Made by a program: the position numbers and the translations under genes
In this document: positions 56,800 through 64,000 of the stretch, piece by piece
Layout of the letters: every line of letters begins with the position of its first letter
Numbering within the stretch: position 1 is the first letter of the stretch
The notes under the pieces: model-generated
Told to the model about the DNA's origin: nothing
Seen by the model: only the letters and a program-made list of their open reading frames with translations
Database searches by the model: none
Assembly (NCBI RefSeq): GCF_052050035.1
Contig: NZ_CP189882.1
Location: 5,248,714 to 5,312,713, forward strand
Length of the DNA: 64,000 bases
Direction of reading: 5' to 3'
DNA from: Symbiopectobacterium purcellii_A
GTDB taxonomy: Bacteria; Pseudomonadota; Gammaproteobacteria; Enterobacterales; Enterobacteriaceae

Positions 56800-57399
56800 T
56801 CACGCATTTATCAAATTAAGGAGACGCTCACGCGCCATTTTTTCATTGATAGCTTTCTGTATTGCGCCGCTATCACGCGCCTCCTGCCATGCCGCCATAG
56901 AACGCAGCGCGGAATCGGCCTCTTGATACGCCGGGTACGTCACCGGGCTGACATCGAATAGTCGGGAAACCTTGGTGATTTCACGAAGAACAATCCCCTC
57001 TTCGTCTTCGTACCAGTGCTCCCCGTCACGAGCGACACGGAAAGCAAAGGAGGACTGGCTGATATCGCCGCGAGCCATGGGTGACAAAACCAGATCGCGG
57101 ATCGTCTGCGTATCGGGCGCGGTAATGTCATAGCGCAACCCTTTATCATCAACAGCCACAAACAGTGTTCCTGCTGTTGAGCGACCAAGAATAAAATTGG
57201 CATCGTGGTTGAACAGCGCTCGCACATCGTCGTTCAGCACATCGTCAAACGCCCCCGGCTTGATGATTTCCCGAAAACCCCATAGCGGTTCGGATCGGGA
57301 ATTGAAAACAGAGCCGTAACCGATAATGTATGCTGGTCCGTCCCCCGTCTGTTCGGTGCGAACTTCGCCGCTATAGCAACGCAATTCACGATCATTCAT
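56800..57399 (-). CDS. Prohead protease, HK97 family (S78)
   Basis: 199 residues from ATG 57399 (MNDRELRCYSGEVRTEQ), which overlaps the portal stop. The catalytic His is in LFNHDANFILGRSTAGTL and the catalytic Ser in GDISQSSFAFRV. It degrades the capsid scaffold domain during head maturation. A longer frame to 57459 exists but lies inside the portal gene. Confidence 0.92.
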   Translation of the reverse strand: MNDRELRCYSGEVRTEQTGDGPAYIIGYGSVFNSRSEPLWGFREIIKPGAFDDVLNDDVRALFNHDANFILGRSTAGTLFVAVDDKGLRYDITAPDTQTIRDLVLSPMARGDISQSSFAFRVARDGEHWYEDEEGIVLREITKVSRLFDVSPVTYPAYQEADSALRSMAAWQEARDSGAIQKAINEKMARERLLNLINA

Positions 57400-58621
57400 T
57401 GGTGTTATCCCCATCATCATTTTTCGTGGTTTTAAAATCGCTGGCAGGGTTGGCTGCATTAACGTTCACCAGCATTTCGTCCAGCCCATCCACAGGGTTC
57501 ATGTCTTCAAAGGCGCGGGCTTCGTTACGACTCATCCAGCCATCAGTGATAGCAAAGTGATAGAACTGCGCACGCTCTTGCGGAGTACCGCGAAGCAGGC
57601 CAGTGAGGTTAAAACGGGTGTAATATCCGGCAGCTCTCTCGGAACGCGTAAACAAACGTCTGTTTAGCTCCTGCTCCCAGTTCGTCACCCAGGGCAGCAT
57701 GGTGTAACGCACAAACTGGATGGCTTGCTGGGTGATGTTGGAAAATGTCGCCTTTTCCAGATCGTTAATCATGTGTGCGGGTACGTTATATATCCCGGCG
57801 ATCATCGAGCGATTGAGCTTCAGCATGTCGATGATCTGGGCATCGACCGGAGAAATGGTCAGCGCTTTATAGTCAAGGTCAGCAGGCAGCAGCATAGTTT
57901 TATTTTCCTGGCTGCGCAGCATGGCAGTGGCCTTCTGCCACTGGTCTTTCAGCCACCCCCAGCTGTCTTTATTCAGTGGCCCTTTAACCGACACGATCCC
58001 GGCAGGGCGGGCATTTCCACTGAAGAAATTTTCGGTATATTTCTGCCCACTCATGCCCATGCCGATGGTTTCAGCATGCTGTAGTACAGGGCTGACGCCC
58101 ATCTTCTGATCGTTGCCCAGCGCCCGAATATGCACCATATCTTCCGGACTAATAGCAAATGAACCTTCGTCGTTATAAACACCGTAGGTGTAGCGCCCGC
58201 CAGTATTCAGCAGCGTGGTTTCCCACGGCATGCACGCTTCAAGCTGGATAACTTCGCCCCTGCGATTGCGCTTTATGTGGGTATAGCCATTTCCCCAACC
58301 GAGGATATGGCGCTGTTTCAGCTCGCGCCATTTGTAGCTGGTCTGCCAGTCGTTCGGCTCATCATGTACCAGGTGAAAAACAGGATGATCTCGCGCTGGC
58401 TCCACCTTGTTATTTGATTTGCGCATCACATGCAGGGGCATCTGCGCAATGTTTGATGAGATGACGTAGATACAGGCATAAACCGCAGCCAGTTTCATGG
58501 CCGTTTCGGGACTCACAAAAACGTCACGGCCAAAAATATTGTCTGTTTCTGCTGCATCACCGGTGATCGGTGTCGCAGGACTCTCCAGCGGTTCGTTGCG
58601 AAACAAGGCATCAAGCAGCAT
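57392..58621 (-). CDS. Portal protein, HK97 family
   Basis: 409 residues from ATG 58621 (GGGGGAG upstream). Conserved pieces are DVFVSPETAMKLAAVYACIY, IAQMPLHVMRK, HPVFHLVHDEPNDWQTSYKW, YNVPAHMINDLEKATFSNIT and TLLPW-type QFVRYTMLPWVTNWEQELNR. It forms the dodecameric DNA gate at one vertex. Confidence 0.93.
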   Translation of the reverse strand: MLLDALFRNEPLESPATPITGDAAETDNIFGRDVFVSPETAMKLAAVYACIYVISSNIAQMPLHVMRKSNNKVEPARDHPVFHLVHDEPNDWQTSYKWRELKQRHILGWGNGYTHIKRNRRGEVIQLEACMPWETTLLNTGGRYTYGVYNDEGSFAISPEDMVHIRALGNDQKMGVSPVLQHAETIGMGMSGQKYTENFFSGNARPAGIVSVKGPLNKDSWGWLKDQWQKATAMLRSQENKTMLLPADLDYKALTISPVDAQIIDMLKLNRSMIAGIYNVPAHMINDLEKATFSNITQQAIQFVRYTMLPWVTNWEQELNRRLFTRSERAAGYYTRFNLTGLLRGTPQERAQFYHFAITDGWMSRNEARAFEDMNPVDGLDEMLVNVNAANPASDFKTTKNDDGDNTNE

Positions 58622-58769
58622 TTCTCCCCCTTGCAGCCAGCAGCGCAAAAATAAGCAACAGGACACCAGTCAGCATCAATGCCACGGACACCCCAAATTG
58701 CAAATACACGCCAGCGGTGAGCGAACCGAAACCGGCTAGCCCGATAACATCAGTAATCAGTGATTTCAT
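58611..58769 (-). CDS. Small two-helix membrane protein between terminase and portal
   Basis: 52 residues from ATG 58769: MKSLITDVIGLAGFGSLTAG, VYLQFGVSVALMLTGVLLLI, then FALLAARGRNAA. The hydrophobic stretches could form two membrane segments. The ATG overlaps the terminase stop by 4 bases, and its end overlaps the portal start, so it is translationally linked to both. Similar tiny genes occur at this place in other HK97-type phages; the function is unknown. Confidence 0.7.
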   Translation of the reverse strand: MKSLITDVIGLAGFGSLTAGVYLQFGVSVALMLTGVLLLIFALLAARGRNAA

Positions 58770-60523
58770 AGCATCAACAGGTCTTCATCAGGATCGAGCG
58801 TTGAAAGGAAGTCGATTTCATTACCACCATTGACCAGTAGCCGACTCATCGCAGTAAACAATGCGGCGGGACCGTCAATTTTGGCTTCGGGTGTCGATTT
58901 GTTGGGGAAAATGTTGTCATGTTTATCCGGCTTAACGGTCACGTTCGACATCATCCAGTTCATGACCGGGTGATTGCTGTGGTGAAAACGTTCACCGTAA
59001 ACCAGCGCTTCAACCTCTTTCATCGCTTCAGAGAAATTTTTGACCGTTTGAGGGACTTCCACCATCGCTACACCATCATCACGCATCGCAATGCTGAATT
59101 GCAGGGCGCTCCACGGGTCAAAACCTGTCTCTCTCAGGTTTTCTCCATTAATCCATTCCAGAAGGTCGGCTTTGATTTGTGCATGGTCAATAACGTCGCC
59201 GTCAGTCAGCGCTAACTTGCTGAGATCTGCCCACTTGCGATACATCTGCGCCATTTGTGCAGAGCATCGCTCCAACCGCCCTTCGGGTAACCAGAACTTA
59301 AAATCAGCATGCACATGGCCATTGTTTGCCCGCCAGAGTTTGACGGCGGCACAAATATCGATTTTATGCGCCAGATCGACCCCCACCCACATCGGGTAGG
59401 TCTTCAGTTCGTGTTGTGGGGCAAGGTATTCACACTTCTCCCACTTAATCATGTCCATCCAGGCAGACTCAGCGGTCACCCAGATATTCATGTGCTTGGT
59501 GAAAAAGTTAACGCGGGCTGAAACCTGCTCTTTGGCTTTTTTAGCCAGCCGCCGCAGGTCATCCCAGCGCTTGCAGATGCCAAGTCCGGGATTGGCTTTC
59601 TGCCAGACGGTCTCATCAAAGGGATCGTCGTCTTTATCCAGGGTGTAGATAATGGCAAAAAACGTATCGTCCTTTACTGCACCCTCGACCGCGCTGTTAT
59701 AGCCGTGCAACACCTTGATGGCGTAATCACGCAGTTCGTAACAGATACCTTCTTTATTGAACCCCGCCGTGGTGATGCCAAACAGTAATGATTGCAGGCG
59801 AGCGCCGGTTGCCGTCTCCAGAACGTCCCACACGTCGCGGGTTTTGTGCGCGTGCAACTCATCGACAATGCCACAATGAATATTGAGTCCGTCGAGGTTG
59901 TTGGCATCCGATGAGAGCGGCTCAAACTTTGACGCTGTTTGTTCCTGGTAAATGGCAAGTTTGTTGAATTCAAACAACCTGCCGAGCGTCGCCTTGGCCT
60001 TTTTGACCATGTTTTTCGCATCTTCAAACACAATGCGGGCCTGATCGCGCGTGGTGGCCGCTGAATAGACCTCGGCACCCCCTTCGCTGTCAGCGCCAGT
60101 CATATACAGGCCAATACCGGAGGACAGCGTTGATTTGGCGTTTTTGCGCGCCACCTCGTTATAGGCAGTGCGGAAGCGGCGTACCATCACCGGGCGTCCG
60201 CTGCCATCGTTGCGTAACACGACCTCCCCGGTCTGCTCATCCATCAGCGGTATAACAAAGCCGAAGATATTGATCAGAATAAACACATGCCAGTCCATCA
60301 ATTCGATGGGCTGTCCAGCCAGATTGCCCTTAACGTGTGGTACGAACTTATAAAAATTGAGGATGTGTTGTGCGCGTGGCTCGCTGAAATAAATGTTACG
60401 GGCTTCGCCATGCTTTAAGTCATCAAGAAAACGCTGGCATGCCAGGCGCACGTACTCGCAGGCAATAATATCCCCCGCCACGACACGTTCAGCGTAGCGA
60501 ATACCATCAGCAACGTTTGCCAT
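58766..60523 (-). CDS. Terminase large subunit
   Basis: 585 residues. The ATPase half has a Walker A-type loop in NEVARKNAKSTLSSGIGLY (about residues 120-138) and Walker B in HCGIVDELHAHKTRD. The nuclease half has YPMWVGVDLAHKIDICA with an acidic metal ligand and a later Asp in KIDGPAALFTAMSRL. It drives DNA into the head and cuts it. The start overlaps the small terminase stop. Confidence 0.94.
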   Translation of the reverse strand: MANVADGIRYAERVVAGDIIACEYVRLACQRFLDDLKHGEARNIYFSEPRAQHILNFYKFVPHVKGNLAGQPIELMDWHVFILINIFGFVIPLMDEQTGEVVLRNDGSGRPVMVRRFRTAYNEVARKNAKSTLSSGIGLYMTGADSEGGAEVYSAATTRDQARIVFEDAKNMVKKAKATLGRLFEFNKLAIYQEQTASKFEPLSSDANNLDGLNIHCGIVDELHAHKTRDVWDVLETATGARLQSLLFGITTAGFNKEGICYELRDYAIKVLHGYNSAVEGAVKDDTFFAIIYTLDKDDDPFDETVWQKANPGLGICKRWDDLRRLAKKAKEQVSARVNFFTKHMNIWVTAESAWMDMIKWEKCEYLAPQHELKTYPMWVGVDLAHKIDICAAVKLWRANNGHVHADFKFWLPEGRLERCSAQMAQMYRKWADLSKLALTDGDVIDHAQIKADLLEWINGENLRETGFDPWSALQFSIAMRDDGVAMVEVPQTVKNFSEAMKEVEALVYGERFHHSNHPVMNWMMSNVTVKPDKHDNIFPNKSTPEAKIDGPAALFTAMSRLLVNGGNEIDFLSTLDPDEDLLML

Positions 60524-60996
60524 TAATCCCTCGCGTTAAGAAATTCAGCAAGAGGATCACTCTCGCCCGGATCACCCACATTTACTTTTGATCGGCTGGA
60601 TGGCGTCATGCCAAATTCCTGAAGCCAACCTCGGACTTCTTTTCTGGCTTCTCGGCTCTCACCAAAAAAATCGCTCGGCTTAACCCTGACATCACCAGTA
60701 GTGGTGGTGATTTCTTTTGTCGCGCCCTCGCGCTCCAGCGTTTCTTTAATAAGTCGATAGTCAACGTAGGCGTCGACCAACATTTCAAGCGCCTTTCCAT
60801 CAAGCGCTGTGAGTACGCCGATCCCTGCTAATTGATCGCCCAATCGCTTAAACCAGTACTTACCTTGCTTGGTAAAATGCTTCGGCGTTGGGGGGACCCC
60901 TTTTGTCGGTTGCGGCTCATTTTTGTTGATCGGGCGTTTTGATGGGTTACCCCTCACCAAACGTAGATGGGTCGGGGTTTTCGGTGGTCCAGACAT
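60523..60996 (-). CDS. Terminase small subunit, P27 family
   Basis: 157 residues: MSGPPKTPTHLRLVRGNPSK, KHFTKQGKYWFKRLGDQLAG, IGVLTALDGKALEMLVDAYV, ending SDPLAEFLNARD. P27-type small terminases recognise the packaging site. The 146 bp upstream (60997-61142) includes a GC-rich stretch that could hold cos, but no site could be proved. Confidence 0.92.
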   Translation of the reverse strand: MSGPPKTPTHLRLVRGNPSKRPINKNEPQPTKGVPPTPKHFTKQGKYWFKRLGDQLAGIGVLTALDGKALEMLVDAYVDYRLIKETLEREGATKEITTTTGDVRVKPSDFFGESREARKEVRGWLQEFGMTPSSRSKVNVGDPGESDPLAEFLNARD

Positions 60997-61142
60997 AATC
61001 GAAAACTCCTATTAATCATCGTATGGGGAACCCCAAAAAAAAGTTTCTAACCTGCGGCGATGTGAAGAAAGGCTAGGCGGCGGTACTGGAGCGACAGGGC
61101 TGTAGAGATTTACCCTCCCCCTCCCGCTGATGAGAATCGCTA

Positions 61143-61793
61143 TCATTTGATCGCTTCATGTACTATTTTTGCCAATTTGCGGCTTGGGGGACCGCTGTTG
61201 CCAATGCGTGGACTGAATGCTTTGTTGATATCCCATCCAGCATTGAGACGGTACTCAATGGAGTTAGGTGATATGCCGAGATAATCAGCCCATTCATTTA
61301 GACACATGGTCTTTCCGTGCACGTTATAGCGTCGGTGTGATTTCTTCCTCATCGTCTGTCTCATCTTTGCTCTACCGCGTTTCTGATTACACACGGGGCA
61401 ACTGGCAACCAGGTTTGTCAGCTCATTGTTGGTCTTACAGTTATCAAGATGATCGATGTGAAGGGTATCCCAGTTCACAGACTTACAGCACCAGTGACAG
61501 CGGAAAGGGCCAGCGCCATGCTTATCGTAATAAACCAAGCGATGTTCATAGACTCGGCTAGTACCACAGGCTAGGGGGTGATTGGGTGCATAGACCAGTA
61601 GATAACCACCTGAGTGCTCTAGCTTACCCTCCTTTCTGGTGCTTTGTTTTTCGGTTGAACCATGACGACGAACGCGCATGTAATGTTTCTCACAGTACCT
61701 GCTGTTGCGTGAACGGACAGGCACGCCGCAGTTTTCAACTTCGCAAATACTATGGGCGTGCGAAAGCCCTGAATCATTATTTGATTCAGTCAT
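61143..61793 (-). CDS. HNH homing-type endonuclease
   Basis: 216 residues from ATG 61793 (GAGGTG upstream). The N-terminal zinc-like segment (CEVENCGVPVRSRNSRYCEKH) is followed by an HNH_3 core with LHIDHLDNCKTNNELTNLVA and zinc cysteines CHWC and CPVCNQKR. The C-terminal part (CLNEWADYLGISPNSIEYRL) is a small DNA-binding helix motif. Free-standing HNH genes of this type often sit next to terminase genes in phages. Confidence 0.85.
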   Translation of the reverse strand: MTESNNDSGLSHAHSICEVENCGVPVRSRNSRYCEKHYMRVRRHGSTEKQSTRKEGKLEHSGGYLLVYAPNHPLACGTSRVYEHRLVYYDKHGAGPFRCHWCCKSVNWDTLHIDHLDNCKTNNELTNLVASCPVCNQKRGRAKMRQTMRKKSHRRYNVHGKTMCLNEWADYLGISPNSIEYRLNAGWDINKAFSPRIGNSGPPSRKLAKIVHEAIK

Positions 61794-61806
61794 ATTCACC
61801 TCGTTA

Positions 61807-62163
61807 TTAAAATCGTTTCAGGCGTTCGTGTGCAGTCTTGGCTTTATGGCAGGAGTAACAGATCGACTCCAAATTAGAATCATCATCGGTACCCCCATGC
61901 GCCTTAGCGTTGATATGGTCAACCGTCTTAGCCTCTACTGCACGGCCATTGCGTAGGCATTCTTGACACAGATGATTGTCACGCTTCAGGATGCGAGCAC
62001 GAATGATATCCCACGGGCGACCATAACCACGCTCATGCCTGCTCTTGCCTTGTTGGTGTTGCTGCCAACCTTCATGCCTATGCTTCTCGCAGTAGCCTGA
62101 GCGATCAGTTGTTGTGCCTGGGCAACCACGCTTACGGCAGGCACGAGGTATTAGCGCTGGCAT
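61807..62163 (-). CDS. Phage HNH endonuclease (HK97 gp74-like)
   Basis: 118 residues. The HNH core is RILKRDNHLCQECLRNGRAV, EAKTVDHINAKAHGGTDDDS and NLESICYSCHKAKTAHERL, with two CxxC zinc pairs. HK97-type phages need such a protein with the terminase for cutting at cos. It is transcribed into the packaging genes. ATG 62163 has AGG upstream; ATG 62175 would add four residues. Confidence 0.88.
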   Translation of the reverse strand: MPALIPRACRKRGCPGTTTDRSGYCEKHRHEGWQQHQQGKSRHERGYGRPWDIIRARILKRDNHLCQECLRNGRAVEAKTVDHINAKAHGGTDDDSNLESICYSCHKAKTAHERLKRF

Positions 62164-62277
62164 GAGAGACCTCATAAAGAAAAGCCCGGCAGATGCCAGG
62201 CGCTAATGGACAGATACAACAAAAGCTATTCGCTCTTTATTCGTTTTACCTTTTCTCTTTTTCGCCACACACCACGG

Positions 62278-62312
62278 AAACCCGCCTGTTGTTTTTTTGG
62301 CGGGTTTTTCTT
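62278..62312. terminator. Hairpin with T run between HNH and immunity genes
   Basis: aacccgcc and ggcgggtt pair across a T-rich loop. The long T run is on the plus strand side, so on the minus strand it is a weaker stop between the bacteriocin locus and the phage genes. Confidence 0.55.
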
Positions 62313-62338
62313 TTAGTAACAGTGACTTTGGTGATTAT

Positions 62339-62958
62339 TTAGCCCTCAATACGCACCGCCAGTTCTATAATCAATGGCATAGGCCCGATAAATTTCAGGG
62401 ATTTATGCCGGTGCCGGGTGGGGGTAACCGGATGCACCACCTCAAACGCCTGACCTTGGGTTAACTGTCTGTTTTGGGGGGTAAAGGATAGGGTGGTTCC
62501 CACATGACCCAAATCACAGTCGAAGGTGCCGCCCAGCAGATGCACCCGCATCATGGCATTGGGTAAGCGGTTTCCATGATATTGATAACTGGCGCGCAGG
62601 ATTTCCCCGCTAATCTCTGGGGTTAAGGTATAGTGCCAGTTTCCGTCCTGCTGACGGGCAGAGGATTGCTCACACAAATTCCAGCGTAAGGTACGCATGT
62701 CTTCTGGCCACTCATCGGCATAATGAAAAGCAACCTGATAATCATATTTATCATATTGAATCGGATGCTTAAAATAGGGCTGAAGGACAGTGACCCACTG
62801 GGGTTTAACATCAAATACGCCATTATTGACATTGTCTTCAATCGGCAAGCCTAACTGTTCAATCACAGAGCCATCATCACGTAAGTCACGCGAATATTCT
62901 TCATTAATTAAATTTTCTGTTGATTTATCAAAAGATTCTAATCTAGTTTAAGACCCAT
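62339..62958 (-). pseudogene. Colicin E3-type immunity protein with C-terminal extension, frameshifted
   Basis: From ATG 62958, 8 bases after the toxin stop and behind GAGGTAGG, the gene reads MGLKLD and then TAG. Restoring one T gives DLESFDKSTENLINEEYSRD, then SVIEQLGLPIEDNVNNGVFD and WVTVLQPYFKHPI, clearly the colicin E3 immunity sequence (MGLKLDLTWFDKSTED..., DNVNNGCFDV..., LQPYF). The frame does not stop at the usual residue 84-85 but runs on for about 125 residues (YTLTPEISGEILRASYQYHG ... IGPMPLIIELAVRIEG) of unknown type. A GTG at 62866 could start a shortened product lacking about 36 residues. Confidence 0.85.
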
Positions 62959-62966
62959 ATCCTACC

Positions 62967-64000
62967 TCACAGATATTTTTTAATGTTGCGCCCCGGCACA
63001 GCCGGTTTACTTTGCTGACCGGTTTTAGGATCAAAGCTGCCAAGATGCTCACCGTCACTGGCTCGATAACCTTCCAGCTCGCCGTGTTGGTAATCCCATT
63101 CGTAAATAGTACGGCCCTTGGCATCAATCCAACGATCCCTTTTTCCTGAGCCACCCTGTTTTGGGGTATTGCCTTTTTTCTTAATAAGACCCGAAAATCC
63201 GGTTATATCCTGCGTTTTAGGGGGCTGATGATAATCGTGCCCGGCGGGTTTTGCGCCTTTTCGGGGCTTGTTGAACATCACATAGACCGGCTCCATCCCC
63301 GCATCGTCGGGATAGACCAGTATAATATCCCGGTTGACTGAATCAAAGGCGTCAGGAAAGGGGGTGATGGGCACCGCAGGGGGATGGCTTTCGCCGCCGG
63401 TATGCACGGTGACGGGCACATCAGCGATTGGCGTTATCAACGGTCCCAATGAGGGAATATCGGCCATTACCGGTGGTGTTGTCACCAGTTTTCCGCCCGG
63501 TACCTCGACAACGTCATGGACATACAGTCCGGTACTGACATCGTATTTTGCTTTCACCACCTTGACAGGCTGTACGGTAGGATGTCTGACCACCTTGATG
63601 TCAATCGCTTTTTCAGCGGTTAATACACCGCGTACCGGCATATTGACGGTACCTGCGGTATTTGCAGCCTGCGCCAGGGCTGTTTTATCCGGTAAATTCA
63701 TCACCTGAGCGGGGAGCGCCAGTGAAAAGAAATTTTCAGGGGTTCTGCCCGGCACCTTGTCACTGCCGATACCGACCTTTGGCGAATAAAAAGCTGAAGC
63801 GACCAAAAATCCCATTGGTGTCGCTGCGGCGATTTCCGCGCCTGCGCTGGCTAATGCACTGATAGCCGTGCGCAATCCGGCCAGCAAAGCCGCGGTAGAG
63901 ATGTCGGTGAGGGCAATGCTGCCCACGCCGGCGACCGAGAAAACCGGGACAGGGTGGGCCAGTGCCTCAGGCGTTATCATCGCCCCGGACAGGGAAAGTG
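62967..64000 (-). CDS. S-type pyocin / colicin E3-like bacteriocin (16S rRNase), 5' end outside window
   Basis: At least 337 residues. The frame is open to the window edge with no start evidence, so the N-terminus lies beyond 64000. The visible parts are an Ala-rich helical segment, then the pyocin S domain (RTPENFFSLALPAQVMNLPD, ILVYPDDAGMEPVYVMFN). The last 60 residues are nearly those of colicin E3: GRTIYEWDYQHGELEGYRAS and GSFDPKTG, ending GRNIKKYL. Counting from the ATG at 63980, the E3 catalytic set is kept as Asp296, His299, Glu303 and Arg331. Colicin E3 cuts 16S rRNA near the decoding site. The immunity gene follows directly. No lysis gene is seen. Confidence 0.93.
   Translation of the reverse strand, partial: LSLSGAMITPEALAHPVPVFSVAGVGSIALTDISTAALLAGLRTAISALASAGAEIAAATPMGFLVASAFYSPKVGIGSDKVPGRTPENFFSLALPAQVMNLPDKTALAQAANTAGTVNMPVRGVLTAEKAIDIKVVRHPTVQPVKVVKAKYDVSTGLYVHDVVEVPGGKLVTTPPVMADIPSLGPLITPIADVPVTVHTGGESHPPAVPITPFPDAFDSVNRDIILVYPDDAGMEPVYVMFNKPRKGAKPAGHDYHQPPKTQDITGFSGLIKKKGNTPKQGGSGKRDRWIDAKGRTIYEWDYQHGELEGYRASDGEHLGSFDPKTGQQSKPAVPGRNIKKYL

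Noticed and set aside
60997..61142. cos packaging site between small terminase and HNH gene
   Set aside because: The place is right and the stretch is GC-rich, but no known cos pattern or paired repeats could be shown. Left as a remark only.
40171..62163. Interpretation as a tail-only bacteriocin (F-type tailocin)
   Set aside because: Terminase, portal, protease and capsid genes are all present and intact, so this is a full phage structural module.
62176..62338. Colicin lysis protein gene downstream of the immunity gene
   Set aside because: No short lipoprotein-type frame is present. The stretch holds only a hairpin.

Overview
The window looks like the chromosome of an enterobacterial (gammaproteobacterial) host-restricted symbiont early in genome decay. 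The native genes (modE-modF, galE-galM, modAB, acrZ, ybhA, pgl, fdnGHI) have the content, and locally the order, of Escherichia, Pectobacterium and Dickeya chromosomes. Most are interrupted by insertion sequences (IS), frameshifted or carry nonsense codons. By eye, about two thirds of the first 40 kb is mobile DNA. A Sodalis- or Symbiopectobacterium-like member of the Pectobacteriaceae fits, but the species cannot be fixed from this sequence alone.

Layout. 1-336: scraps of IS3- and IS6-family elements. 351-2106: an apparently intact two-gene operon (exported chorismate mutase, cytochrome P450) lying between two inverted IS6-type ends. 2309-9905: IS21, IS630, IS3-like, IS256 and IS5-family (ISL2-like) pieces stacked on each other. 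9907-15624: modE 3' fragment, intact modF, two decayed PAS-LuxR regulator genes, intact galE, truncated galM. 15625-18776: IS30, truncated modB, modA, acrZ and modE 5' fragment. 18823-23794: IS903-like, IS256, IS3 and ISL2-like elements. 23824-31453: ybhA (nonsense), pgl (intact), and formate dehydrogenase-N genes fdnI, fdnH and fdnG, all broken. 31454-40026: a nest of insertions up to four levels deep. 40027-40059: the 3' end of a tRNA gene. 40171-62163: an apparently undamaged head and tail module of a siphovirus prophage (HK97-type head, lambda-type tail) on the minus strand. 62339-64000: a colicin E3-type bacteriocin running off the window, with a frameshifted immunity gene.

Two small non-coding mobile families recur. 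MITE1 is 96 bp, inserts at TA, and has ends shared with the local 884-bp IS630 element (eight full copies). MITE2 is 189 bp, has IS903-like ends, and five of its eight copies keep a perfect 9-bp target duplication. All eight IS630 copies descend from one element whose transposase is split at an A8 run, which suggests recoding by slippage.

How the genes fit together. The molybdate system keeps modA, acrZ, modF and a recognisable ModE operator, but modE and modB are broken. The molybdenum-dependent formate dehydrogenase-N operon is also dead, and two cysteine ligands in FdnH are tyrosines. So molybdate uptake and its respiratory client are decaying together. The phage structural genes by contrast have no frameshift or nonsense codon that I can see, and the late operon carries five similar short hairpin-T-run terminators in its few intergenic gaps.
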